From NCBI RefSeq assembly GCF_004127445.1, contig NZ_QEXM01000036.1:62001-126000 (forward strand): DNA of 64,000 bases, in the 5' to 3' direction. Of the stretch, positions 8,875 through 17,070 are shown piece by piece. Position numbers and translations under genes: made by a program. The notes under the pieces were generated by a model that saw only the letters and a list, made by a program, of their open reading frames with translations, was not told the origin of the DNA and ran no database searches. This stretch comes from Streptomyces alfalfae. Its GTDB lineage: Bacteria > Actinomycetota > Actinomycetes > Streptomycetales > Streptomycetaceae. Each line of letters begins with the position of its first letter. The first letter of the stretch is position 1.

Positions 8875-9626
8875 GGGCCGCCGCCACGGGCCGGGGCCTC
8901 GAACGCGGCTCCCGTCTGCTGGGCGGCCTCGCCCTGTACGGAGTTAGCACGGCGCTGCTGGTCCGTGCGGAGCTGGGCGCGGACCCGTGGACGGTGTTCG
9001 CCCAGGGCGTCGCCCGGAGCACCCGGATGAGCCTGGGCGCCGTCGTCCTTCTCGTCTCGGCCGCCGTGTTCGCGCTCTGGCTGCCGCTGAAGCAGCGTCC
9101 CGGCGTCGGGACGCTGGCCAACGCCGTCCTCGTCGGCCCCGTGCTGGACCAGGCGCTGAAGGTGATACCTCCGCCGCAGGCGCTGCCGTGGCGGATCTGC
9201 CTCCTCGGTCTCGGCACCGTCGGCATCGCCGTCGCCACGGGTCTCTACGTCGGCGCCGGCCTGGGCCCCGGCCCCAGGGACGGTCTGATGACCGGGCTCG
9301 CGCGGCTCGGTGTGCCGGTCCTCCTCGCCCGGACCGCCATCGAGTGCTCCGTCCTGGCCGGCGGATGGCTGCTCGGCGGCACCGCGGGCGTCGGCACGGC
9401 CGTCTACGCGCTGGCCATCGGGCCGCTCGTGGCCTGCTTCCTGCCACGGCTGGCGGTCGGGCCCGCCCGCAGGACGGGGGCGGACGCGGCCTCCGGGTCC
9501 GGTCTCATGTCAGGGGCGAGGCGAACTGGGTGCCGATCGTGCGCAGGAGCGCCAGGCCGTGGTCGTCGCTCGATCCCGGGACGGCGCTGTAGATCACGGT
9601 CCGCAGGCCGCTGCCCTCCACGGTGA
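8871..9626 (+). CDS. YczE/YitT-like integral membrane protein
   Basis: 251 residues, ATG at 8871 overlapping the TetR stop. Five or so transmembrane helices match the YczE family (COG2364), seen in LGADPWTVFAQG and the repeated VGAGLGPGPRDGLMTGL motif. Family members are putative transporters or membrane factors; Bacillus YczE is linked to a lipopeptide pathway, but no general activity is known. The last ~40 residues are Arg/Gly/Cys-rich, unlike the rest, and are read through the antisense of the convergent regulator gene, which suggests that an ancestral stop near 9500 has been lost. Confidence 0.78.
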   Translation: MRAAATGRGLERGSRLLGGLALYGVSTALLVRAELGADPWTVFAQGVARSTRMSLGAVVLLVSAAVFALWLPLKQRPGVGTLANAVLVGPVLDQALKVIPPPQALPWRICLLGLGTVGIAVATGLYVGAGLGPGPRDGLMTGLARLGVPVLLARTAIECSVLAGGWLLGGTAGVGTAVYALAIGPLVACFLPRLAVGPARRTGADAASGSGLMSGARRTGCRSCAGAPGRGRRSIPGRRCRSRSAGRCPPR

Positions 9627-10350
9627 GGACGTCGCAGTCCAGGGTCAGCGCCCCCACCTGCGGATGCATGATCGTCTTACGGCTGGAGGTGTGGTGCGCC
9701 ACGGCGTGCTCCTGCCACAGGCGGTCGAAGCGGGGGCTCACCCCGCGCAGGTCGGAGATGAGGGTGCGCAACGGCTCGTCGTCGGGGAAGCGTCCGGCGG
9801 CGGCGCGCAGGTCCGCGACGGCGGCGGCCTCGAACGCGGCGTCCTGCTCGGCGGTGGCCACCACCCGGGAGGGGAGACCGGTGAAGTGCCGCCACAGCAG
9901 GTTCTGTTCGCGTGCGGTTCCCTCCGTCATGTCGCCGAGCAGCGCCGTCAGCAGGCTGTTGGCGGCGACCGTCTGCCAGGTGGCGTCGAGGACGAGGACG
10001 GGGGTGTCGGCGAGCCGGTCGAGCATGCGCTGCACCCCGGGGGTGAGGTGCCTGGTGACCGGGCGGGCCCGCGGGTCGGCGTGTCCGGCGAGCCGGAACA
10101 GGTGGGCGTTCTCCTCGTCCGACAGGCGCAGCGCCCGCGCGAGCGCCTCCACCACGGAGGCCGACGGATGCCCGGCGCGCCCTTGTTCGAGCCGGGTGAG
10201 GTAGTCCACGGAGAGCCCGGCGAGCCGGGCGACCTCCTCGCGCCTGAGCCCGGGGGCGCGCCGCACACCGCCCGCGGGCAGTCCGGCGCTCTGCGGGTTG
10301 AGGCGGTCGCGCCAGACGCGCAGGCAGCGGGCGAGTTCTCGACGGTCCAT
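9505..10350 (-). CDS. XRE-family regulator with MmyB-like ligand domain
   Basis: 281 residues from the ATG at 10350 (a GTG at 10368 is also in frame). The N-terminal HTH reads LRREEVARLAGLSVDYLTRL (about residues 30-50). The rest is the MmyB-like PAS-related domain (VLDATWQTVAANSLLTALLG, LWRHFTGLP, LTLDCDVLTVEGSGLRTVIY), a type that often controls an adjacent short-chain dehydrogenase in Streptomyces. The SDR gene here is divergent, 160 bases away, and is the probable target. A small ACCAG/CTGGT inverted repeat lies at 10407-10420 in that promoter region. The 3' end overlaps the convergent membrane gene by 122 bases. Confidence 0.88.
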   Translation of the reverse strand: MDRRELARCLRVWRDRLNPQSAGLPAGGVRRAPGLRREEVARLAGLSVDYLTRLEQGRAGHPSASVVEALARALRLSDEENAHLFRLAGHADPRARPVTRHLTPGVQRMLDRLADTPVLVLDATWQTVAANSLLTALLGDMTEGTAREQNLLWRHFTGLPSRVVATAEQDAAFEAAAVADLRAAAGRFPDDEPLRTLISDLRGVSPRFDRLWQEHAVAHHTSSRKTIMHPQVGALTLDCDVLTVEGSGLRTVIYSAVPGSSDDHGLALLRTIGTQFASPLT

Positions 10351-10510
10351 GGCTCCATCGTCGCTCACGGCCACGAGAACAGCCTGGCCCTGCGGGACCC
10401 AGGCAGACCAGGTCTCTGGTGGCGGCGCCGGGCCGGCCGCAGGGTGGGGGAGACGGCCGCCGAGGAGTCCCTCGCGCTGTTTCCCACCACCACACTTACG
10501 GAGTGTTCTC

Positions 10511-11308
10511 ATGACCACGCATGCCAACCGCAACCCCGCCCCCCTGACCCTCGAAGCACGCCGTCTGGAGGGCAAGGTCATTCTGATCACGGGTGCGTCC
10601 GCCGGCATGGGCGAGGCCGCCACCCGGCGCTTCGCGGCCGAGGGCGCGACGGTCGTCGCGGGCGCCCGGCGCGTCGACCGGCTGGAGGCGTTGGCGGCCG
10701 AGGTCTCCACCGCGGACAACGAGGTGATCGCCGTTCCCCTCGACGTGACCGACGAGGCCTCCGTCGAAAGCGCGGTGGCCACCGCCGTCCGGCGTTTCGG
10801 CCGCTTGGACGGAGCGCTCAACGCGGCCGGTGTCACGAGCGACGGAACCCTCGTGCACGACAAGCCCACCGAGGTCTACGACCGGATCATGTCGGTCAAC
10901 GCCAAGGGTGTCTTCCTGTCCATGAAGTACGAGATCCCCGCGCTGCTCGCCGCGGGCGGGGGGTCGATCGTCAACGTCTCCTCCATCGGCGGCATGGTGG
11001 GTGTGGCGGGCATCTCCGAGTACGTGGCCTCGAAGTGGGCCGTGAACGGCCTCACCAAGAGCGCGGCCCTCGAACTCGCCTCCATGAACGTGCGCGTCAA
11101 CGCCCTCGCGCCGGGCTCCACACGCACCGAGATGTGGGACATGCTCCCCGCCGCCATGCAGGACCACCTGGCCTCCATGTCGCCGATGAACCACGTGGCC
11201 CCGGCCGACGACATGGCGCGGGCCGCCCTGTTCCTGCTCTCCGACGAGAGCCGCTGGACCACCGGCGCCGTCCTCCCCGCGGAGGGCGGTCACCACGTGG
11301 GGCGCTGA
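10511..11308 (+). CDS. Short-chain dehydrogenase/reductase (SDR)
   Basis: 265 residues, ATG at 10511 with GGAG seven bases upstream. Classical SDR: the cofactor motif TGASAGMG is near residue 27, then NAAG, the catalytic Ser in VNVSSIGG and the YVASK Tyr/Lys pair. The Arg in the first helix region (GARRVDR) suggests NADP preference. It oxidises or reduces a small alcohol/ketone; the substrate is unknown. It probably responds to the divergent MmyB-type regulator. Confidence 0.9.
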   Translation: MTTHANRNPAPLTLEARRLEGKVILITGASAGMGEAATRRFAAEGATVVAGARRVDRLEALAAEVSTADNEVIAVPLDVTDEASVESAVATAVRRFGRLDGALNAAGVTSDGTLVHDKPTEVYDRIMSVNAKGVFLSMKYEIPALLAAGGGSIVNVSSIGGMVGVAGISEYVASKWAVNGLTKSAALELASMNVRVNALAPGSTRTEMWDMLPAAMQDHLASMSPMNHVAPADDMARAALFLLSDESRWTTGAVLPAEGGHHVGR

Positions 11309-11826
11309 GTCCGGCCGGGACCGAGGGGAGCTGGGCACAAGTGGCAGGGGGCGAGCGGGAACTGAGCGGAATTCGAGCAGCGGCCCCGGGACCGCCGCGA
11401 CGGCTCATGTCGACCGCCCGCCCCCTGTCCTACCCTCTGTGACCAGGCAGGCGGCGCCGAACCGGGCGGCGTCGCCCCGGTCATGGCCCGCGGCGCGCCG
11501 CGGGACAACGGAGATCGAGGCCGTCGACTGCTCCTATAAAGTGACCGGAGGGCTGCGCGACACGTCGTACTCCTGCAAGGCAGAGCGTCATAAGGGCAGT
11601 TCATCAGGGTTGCGCGCGGCGCCGGAGGGCCGTGGGCGCGTGACGCGCCCGCCGACCGCGACGCACGCCCGCCGGGCGGCGGACCGGGCACGTTTTACTT
11701 GAAAGGTTAAGCGCTACGTGTGCATTTCAAGTAACGGTGGGTGACGGTCGCCGCCCCCGCTGCGGAAGCAGTGACTCAGATCAGTGCGGTGCATCTCAGG
11801 TGCGTCTCAAGAAGGAAAGGAACGGC
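11309..11826. other. 518-base intergenic region with long inverted repeat
   Basis: No convincing gene. Short open frames on both strands lack ribosome sites and have no protein-like composition. The stretch is less GC-rich around 11690-11740, where a perfect 10-bp inverted repeat lies. A GGAAAGGAACGGC ribosome site at the right end serves the STAND gene, so this region is mainly its promoter and leader. Confidence 0.6.
11695..11734. promoter_or_regulatory. Perfect 10-bp inverted repeat upstream of STAND gene
   Basis: TTACTTGAAA at 11695-11704 is repeated inverted as TTTCAAGTAA at 11725-11734, with arm centres 30 bp (about three helical turns) apart. It is AT-rich in a very GC-rich genome and sits ~93 bases before the STAND gene start. 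Most likely a regulator site; a weak stem-loop is the alternative. Confidence 0.5.
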
Positions 11827-13926
11827 ATGGCGATGAAGGACTCCGCCTCCCGCTCCACGGCTGACAGTGCCCGCCCCGGCGCGTCCGCGCCGGGCGGGCG
11901 GCTCGCCGACAAGCTCGCTTCGGCGCGGATGCAGAACTTCGTGGGCCGGCAGGAGGAGATCCTCCTCTTCCGCGGAGCGTTGGACGGTGCTCCCGGAACA
12001 CCCATGGTCATCGTGGTGCACGGGCCGGGAGGGATCGGCAAGAGCGCCCTGCTCCAGCGGTACGCGGCCGAGGCGCGCGCCACCGGCCGCCCCGTCGTCA
12101 CCGTGGACATGCGGACCATCTACCCCTCGCCGAGCGCCTTCACGGAGGCGGCGGGGGAGGTCTTCCGTCAGGACGACGCCGTCCTGCTGGTCGACAGCTT
12201 CGAACGGTGCCGGGGCATCGAGGAGTGGGTGCGCGACACCTTCCTGCCCGGCCTGCCCTCCGGAGTGCTCGTCGTTCTCGCCGGCCGGCTCCCCCCGGAC
12301 CCCCTCTGGCGCGCGGACCTCGGCTGGAGCGAGCTCATGGAGGTGCTGCCGCTGAAGGAACTCGGCCCCGCGGAAGCGGCGGCACTCCTGGCCGTCCAGG
12401 GCGCCGACCCCGCCCGCCACACCCCGCTCCTCGACTTCGCCGGCGGCAACCCGCTGGCACTGCGCCTCGCCGCCGAGGTCGCCGGGCACGACAGCGCCGA
12501 CGACGTGGTCTGGACGCCCTCGCGCACGGTCATCGAGCAACTCCTCTCGCTGCTGGTGGGCGAACTCCCCTCGCCCGCGCACCGACGCGCCCTGGAGGTG
12601 TGCGGCCACGCCCTGGACACCACCGAGGACCTGCTCCGCGCCGTGCTGCCCGACGAGGACGTGCCCGAACTCTTCGCCTGGCTGCGCCAGCTTCCCTTCG
12701 TCCGGTCCGGCCGCTTCGGGGTCTACCCGCACGACGTCATACGCGACGCGCTCGACAGCGACTTCCGCTGGCGCGACCCGGCCCAGTACAAGGCCATGCA
12801 CCGGGCCGTGCGCCGGCACCTGGTGGAGCGCATCCGCAACGCGGCCGACGAGGAGGCGTTGCGGGCCACCGGCGCGTACAACTACATCATCTCCAGGGCG
12901 TCCTGGATCCGCAGGTTCCACGGCGGCCGGGACGAGAGCGGCGCCTACGAGGACACCGTCCGCCCCGAGGAGACGGCGGCGCTGGTGCGGATGGCGCGCG
13001 AGACGGAGGGGGACGCGAGCGCCAGGGCCGTGGCCCACTGGCTCGAGCGGCAGCCCGCGGCGTTCCGCGCGCACCGCAGGTACAGCACGGGGGAGTTGCT
13101 GGGCTTCATGGCCTGGCTGCGCGTCGAGGAACTCGACGACCGGACGCGGGAGGCCGACCCCGTGACCGCCGAGGCGTGGGACGCGGTCTGCGCCATGGCG
13201 CCGCCCCGCCAGGGCGAACACCTCGGTCTGGCCCGTTTCATGGTGCACCCCGAGGCCCACCATCTGCCGTCGCGCGCCTGGGACCTGGTCCACATGCGGA
13301 TCGTGTACGAACTGCTGCGCGCCAAGCACTGCGCCTGGTCCTGCGTCGTCATCGACCGGCCCGGGTTCTGGGAACCGCTCATGACCTACATGGACATGTT
13401 CCGTCCGTCGGGCCGCGACCCGCGGGCCGCGGGCGGGCGGGGCCTGTTCTGCCACGACTGGCGTGCGGTGGGGGTGGACGAATGGGCCGAGGGCATCGAC
13501 GCGCGGCTGCTGAGCGGACCACCCGGAAAGCCCGCGGACGAGCCCAGACCGGCCGTGCCGCCGCTGACCCGGGAGGAGTTCGACGTCGCGGTGCGGGACG
13601 CGCTGCGCAACTGGCTCGATCCGGACGCGCTCGCCACGAGTCCGCTGCTGCGCTGCCACATGGTCACGCGGCGCGAGGACGCCACGCCCGTCGCGGTGCT
13701 CCAGGAACTGCTCGACAAGGCGGTGCAGCGGCTGGAGACCACCCCTCGGACCCGTCCGCTGCACCCCGTGCTGACCATGACGTTCCGGAGCTCCGCCACC
13801 CAGGAGGCCGTGGCGCGCCGCCTGAACATGGCGTTCAGCACCTACCGCCGCCACCTGGCACGCGCCGTCGACGACGTGCGCGAACGGCTGTGGCTGTGGG
13901 AGACGCGGGGAGAGACACCCGACTAG
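11827..13926 (+). CDS. STAND-like P-loop ATPase with C-terminal helix-turn-helix (copy 2)
   Basis: 699 residues; ATG at 11827 is chosen over an in-frame start at 11737 because of the strong GGAAAGGAACGGC ribosome site. The first ~33 residues are disordered. FVGRQEEI precedes Walker A GPGGIGKS (66-73) and Walker B VLLVDSFE (119-126), followed by helical and winged-helix regions. The C-terminal helix-turn-helix has ATQEAVARRL and FSTYRRHL. It is collinear with copy 1 at 2619, including the motifs RRYSTGELLGFMAWLR and FCHDWRAVG. The stop overlaps by 4 bases the end of a convergent regulator. Role inferred: an ATP-dependent signalling switch or transcription regulator; inducer unknown. Confidence 0.8.
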   Translation: MAMKDSASRSTADSARPGASAPGGRLADKLASARMQNFVGRQEEILLFRGALDGAPGTPMVIVVHGPGGIGKSALLQRYAAEARATGRPVVTVDMRTIYPSPSAFTEAAGEVFRQDDAVLLVDSFERCRGIEEWVRDTFLPGLPSGVLVVLAGRLPPDPLWRADLGWSELMEVLPLKELGPAEAAALLAVQGADPARHTPLLDFAGGNPLALRLAAEVAGHDSADDVVWTPSRTVIEQLLSLLVGELPSPAHRRALEVCGHALDTTEDLLRAVLPDEDVPELFAWLRQLPFVRSGRFGVYPHDVIRDALDSDFRWRDPAQYKAMHRAVRRHLVERIRNAADEEALRATGAYNYIISRASWIRRFHGGRDESGAYEDTVRPEETAALVRMARETEGDASARAVAHWLERQPAAFRAHRRYSTGELLGFMAWLRVEELDDRTREADPVTAEAWDAVCAMAPPRQGEHLGLARFMVHPEAHHLPSRAWDLVHMRIVYELLRAKHCAWSCVVIDRPGFWEPLMTYMDMFRPSGRDPRAAGGRGLFCHDWRAVGVDEWAEGIDARLLSGPPGKPADEPRPAVPPLTREEFDVAVRDALRNWLDPDALATSPLLRCHMVTRREDATPVAVLQELLDKAVQRLETTPRTRPLHPVLTMTFRSSATQEAVARRLNMAFSTYRRHLARAVDDVRERLWLWETRGETPD

Positions 13927-14693
13927 GAACACCCCTTGCGTGAACGCCCGCGCTGCGGGCGGTTCTCCTCGCGGCTCGCCGTGAGCCCCAGGAAGGCGGT
14001 GCGCCCCCACTGCGTCGCGCAGTCGACGGACAGGCCGTCGGCGGCCAGGCGCTCGTCGAGCCGCGCCACCCGGGCCCGCAGCGCCCGCCGGTTCATCGGC
14101 TCCGCCGCGGTGCCGAGCAGCAGGCACAGCTCATGGCAGCACCAGGGGCGTGCGGCGGAGCAGATGATGTCCATCAGCGTCAGCTGCGAGGCCTGCCGCA
14201 GCCGCGGTGAGCGGTGCCCCGGCGCGGCCCTCGCCGTCCTGCGCCGGGCGGGCCTCGCGTCGAGCCACCGCCGTTCCGCCACGATGCGGCCGGCCAGTTC
14301 CTTCGGCGGTGTGTCCCTGGGGACGACGTTCACGGCGCCCGCCCGCAGCAGGGCGACGGAGTCCGTGCCCTCGGGGGCGAGGACCATCACCGCCGAGATG
14401 TTGCTCAGCGCCCGTACGCGTTGCTCCAGGCCCACGACCCACCGCGGGCCCGGCACGTCCAGGACGGTGAGCGGCGCGCCCGGGGCGTGCAGCAGGGCCC
14501 CGTAGGCCTTCTCGGAGCCCCAGCGGTGGCTCAGGGCCGGCAGGACGTGCTGGCTGCGCAGTGTGCGGAGCAACGTCACCGTCCGCTCTCTGTGCAGCGA
14601 GAGGACGGCGCTGACGGGGTAGGTGACCACCTCGTCCGCTCCGGCGGTCCGGACGGCACGAGGGGCCGCCTCGGACAGGTCAACGAGGGGCAT
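13923..14693 (-). CDS. Atypical response-regulator-like DNA-binding protein
   Basis: 256 residues. The central part (~70-140) resembles a receiver domain: ISAVMVLAPEGTDSVALLRA then GAVNVVPRDTPPKELAGRI, the usual beta4-alpha4-beta5 pattern. However, the acidic pair and phospho-acceptor Asp cannot be identified, and the canonical Lys is replaced. The C-terminal ~80 residues look like a winged helix (LTLMDIICSAARPW, NRRALRARVARLDERL). No sensor kinase is adjacent. It ends 4 bases inside the convergent STAND gene. Probably an orphan, phosphorylation-independent regulator, perhaps of the flanking STAND genes. The family assignment is tentative. Confidence 0.6.
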   Translation of the reverse strand: MPLVDLSEAAPRAVRTAGADEVVTYPVSAVLSLHRERTVTLLRTLRSQHVLPALSHRWGSEKAYGALLHAPGAPLTVLDVPGPRWVVGLEQRVRALSNISAVMVLAPEGTDSVALLRAGAVNVVPRDTPPKELAGRIVAERRWLDARPARRRTARAAPGHRSPRLRQASQLTLMDIICSAARPWCCHELCLLLGTAAEPMNRRALRARVARLDERLAADGLSVDCATQWGRTAFLGLTASREENRPQRGRSRKGCS

Positions 14694-14971
14694 GACGACG
14701 CCTTAATGCAGATGTTCCTGGCGAACACCGGGCAAGCATCCGCCGCCCGCGCCGCCATCGGAAGCCACGGACCTGGTCAGAAACTGCTCGCCCCTGCTCA
14801 CGCTGCTCACCGCGCCCCGCCTCCTCCACGAGGACGAGAGGCGCGACGCGCTCGTCCACGCGGCGGAGCCGGGCTTTCGTCTGCTCAGCGGAGGCAGGGG
14901 GCGGCCGGGCTTCCGAGAATGGAGAGCGCCGGGTCACGGGGACCGGCGGCACGGGGGACGGGAAGCGGTCG

Positions 14972-15904
14972 ATGGCCCACCACTACGGGGAACTCGCGTC
15001 CTTCACGGCGGCGCTGCGGGGTGAGCCCGACGCCGCCCCGGTGCTGTACCTGCACGGCATGGCGGGCACCGGCAAGACGACCCTGCTGCACCGCTTCGCC
15101 GACGAGGCACGGCGGACGGGGCGAGCCGCGGTGCGGGTGAGCGGCGCCTGCCTGCGGCCCTCCCGCCGGGATTTCGCCCGCGCCGTGCGGCACGCCGCCG
15201 ACGTGCCGGACGCCGTGCTCCTGGTCGACGACGTGGACCGGGCGGCGGGTCTGGAGACGTGGCTGCGCGAGGGTTTCCTCCCGGGGGTGTCCCACCGTGC
15301 GGTGACCGTCCTCGCGGGCCGGCGGGCGCCCCATCCGATGTGGACCGCCGACCCCGGCTGGGCGAGCTGTGCCCGCGTACGTCGCCTCGGCCGGGCGACC
15401 AGGGAGGAAGCGCACCGGATCATGGACGCCCACGCGGTGCCGCCGGCGCCGCGCCCGCGCGTCCTCGCCTTCTGCGCGGGGAACGTGCTGGCACTGCACC
15501 TCGCGTCGGCCGACGCGGCCCGCGGGCCGGTGGACTGGCGGCCGTCCGCAGGCGTCACGGCGGCGCTGCTGGCCCGGTTCGTCGGGACCTCGCCGTCCGC
15601 CCGGTGCCTGACGGCGCTGCGGATGTGCGCGCTCGCGGGCACGGTGACCGAGGACCTGCTCCGCACCGAACTCGGCCCGCATGCCGCCGAGATGTTCCGC
15701 CGGCTGCGCGAGCGGTCCTTCACCTCGCGGGAGCCGGCCGGCCTGGCCATCGACCCGGTGGTGGCCCACGTGGTCGTGGAGGAGGCGCTGCGCCACGACA
15801 GGGACGGGTTCCTCGCCCTGCACGCGCGTCTCGACGCCCACCTGCGACATCGGCCGTTTTGGGGCGCCGAAAGCAGGGGCGTGGTGCCCGAACGGCTCCG
15901 ATGA
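14972..15904 (+). CDS. Short STAND-like P-loop ATPase (copy 3, lacks C-terminal half)
   Basis: 310 residues. Homologous to the N-terminal half of the two longer copies: Walker A GMAGTGKT (29-36), Walker B VLLVDDVD (82-89), LAGRRAPHPMWTADPGW matching the equivalent LAGRLAPDVRWSADPGW of copy 1, and the LLARFVG/ALRMCALAGTVTEDLL helical segment. The central and helix-turn-helix regions are missing, and the VGR box is also lost because the protein starts late. ATG at 14972 follows GGGAAGCGG. Either a truncated paralogue or a regulator lacking its output domain. A small GAAA-capped hairpin follows the stop. Confidence 0.7.
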   Translation: MAHHYGELASFTAALRGEPDAAPVLYLHGMAGTGKTTLLHRFADEARRTGRAAVRVSGACLRPSRRDFARAVRHAADVPDAVLLVDDVDRAAGLETWLREGFLPGVSHRAVTVLAGRRAPHPMWTADPGWASCARVRRLGRATREEAHRIMDAHAVPPAPRPRVLAFCAGNVLALHLASADAARGPVDWRPSAGVTAALLARFVGTSPSARCLTALRMCALAGTVTEDLLRTELGPHAAEMFRRLRERSFTSREPAGLAIDPVVAHVVVEEALRHDRDGFLALHARLDAHLRHRPFWGAESRGVVPERLR

Positions 15905-15907
15905 ACG

Positions 15908-15921
15908 CGCCCGAAAGGGCG
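15908..15921. terminator. Small GAAA-capped hairpin after short STAND gene
   Basis: CGCCC-GAAA-GGGCG lies a few bases after the stop. The stem is only five pairs and there is no T-run, so it may be a weak terminator. TTGACG at 15922, which follows it directly, could be a -35 element for the inhibitor gene, with a poor -10 match. Confidence 0.35.
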
Positions 15922-15998
15922 TTGACGCCCCGGTCCGCCCGAGATTTGAATCTGCGAGTGATCGAGCAGGACAAGTGACGAGAAAGAGGAGGCATTTC

Positions 15999-16373
15999 AT
16001 GCGTGCAGCCATTCGCTCCGCACTCGTGTGCACGGTGGCGGCGGGGTCCTTCTCCCTGCTGTTGGCGGGCGCCGGCAGCGCGGGGGCGGCGGAATCGGCC
16101 GACGCGGTGTGTCCGCACTCCCACCCGGCGCCCGTCTGCGTCTACGACGGCGCCGACTTCACCGGGCTTCTGGAGAACCGGGCCGTCTGGACGCCTCAAC
16201 TGCCGGCGGCCGAGAACGACCGCATCTCCTCGGTCATCAATGACAGCGATTACACCGTCATCATGTTCGCCGACAAGAATTACGGCGGGGAATCGATCGA
16301 GATCGGCCCGCACCAGAAGTGGGTCGCCCCCGCCGCATGGGACAACCGCGTCTCGTCGTACGCCATGTACTGA
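15999..16373 (+). CDS. Secreted peptidase-inhibitor family I36 / crystallin-like protein
   Basis: 124 residues. Sec signal peptide: MRAAIRS, a hydrophobic stretch, then cleavage near SAGAA-ES (about residue 31). The mature part is one beta/gamma-crystallin-like fold: VCVYDGADFTGL, ISSVINDSDYTVIMF, DKNYGGESIEIGP, and terminal RVSSYAMY. Streptomyces I36 proteins include the metalloprotease inhibitor SMPI; inhibitory activity here is inferred from the fold only. Excellent ribosome site GAGGAGG six bases before ATG. Stands alone between a STAND gene and a convergent two-component system. Confidence 0.85.
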   Translation: MRAAIRSALVCTVAAGSFSLLLAGAGSAGAAESADAVCPHSHPAPVCVYDGADFTGLLENRAVWTPQLPAAENDRISSVINDSDYTVIMFADKNYGGESIEIGPHQKWVAPAAWDNRVSSYAMY

Positions 16374-16383
16374 GCCGCACGCC

Positions 16384-17070
16384 TCACCACGCCGGCCGGT
16401 GGCCCGCGTGCGGCGGGCCCACCAGCCCCGAGTCGTAGGCGAGGATCACCGCCTGCACCCGGTCGCGGAGGTGGAACTTCTCCAGGATGTGCGCGATGTG
16501 CGTCTTCACCGTCGTCTCGCCGATCCTCAGTTCGGCGGCGATCTCCGCGTTGGACAGGCCGCGCGCCAGGGTCCGCAGCACGTCGAGTTCACGGCCGGTC
16601 AGCACGTCGAGGCGTGGCGGGACGGGGGGAGCGGCCTCCCAGGGCATGCCGGCGAACCGGTCGAGCAGCCGCCGGGTGACGCGGGGCGCGAGCACGGCCT
16701 CGCCGTCGGCCACCGTACGGATCGCCGCCACCAGGGAGTCGGCGGGGCCGTCCTTCACGAGGAAGCTGCTCGCTCCGGCCCGCAGCGCGTCGACCACGTG
16801 CTGGTCGAGGTCGAACGTGGTCAGGATGATGACCCGGGCGGGCAGCCCGCTCTCCACGATCAGGCGGGTCGCCTCCACGCCGTCCGTCTGCGGCATGCGG
16901 ATGTCCATGAGGACGATGTCCGGTGACAGTCGCCGGGTCTCCTCGACGGCTTCCCGGCCGTCCGCGGCCTCACCCACGACCTCGATGTCGGGCTCCGCCT
17001 CCAGGATGTACCGGAAGCCGGTCCGGATCATCGGCTGATCGTCGGCCAGCAGGACGCTGATGGGCGGCAT
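16384..17070 (-). CDS. NarL/LuxR-family response regulator
   Basis: 228 residues. The receiver domain is intact: acidic pair D10/D11, phospho-acceptor D56 in IVLMDIRMP, T84, and K106 in SFLVKDG. The C-terminal LuxR helix-turn-helix (~160-215) reads LTGRELDVLRTLARGLSNAE then IGETTVKTHIAHIL. Partner of the upstream histidine kinase, whose reading frame extends 101 bases into this gene. Likely target: the divergent ABC exporter operon at 18642. Confidence 0.93.
   Translation of the reverse strand: MPPISVLLADDQPMIRTGFRYILEAEPDIEVVGEAADGREAVEETRRLSPDIVLMDIRMPQTDGVEATRLIVESGLPARVIILTTFDLDQHVVDALRAGASSFLVKDGPADSLVAAIRTVADGEAVLAPRVTRRLLDRFAGMPWEAAPPVPPRLDVLTGRELDVLRTLARGLSNAEIAAELRIGETTVKTHIAHILEKFHLRDRVQAVILAYDSGLVGPPHAGHRPAW

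Noticed and set aside
11591..11602. 12-mer TAAGGGCAGTTC shared with 50465-50476
   Set aside because: A 12-base match between two spots in 64 kb is expected by chance many times; no dyad or spacing supports a site.
11439..11702. 87-residue plus-strand frame in the long intergenic region
   Set aside because: No ribosome site and unstructured Arg/Ala-rich composition.
14707..15020. Protein-like open frame between the atypical regulator and the short STAND gene
   Set aside because: No ATG, GTG or TTG in frame and no ribosome site; also overlaps the STAND start. At most a remnant.
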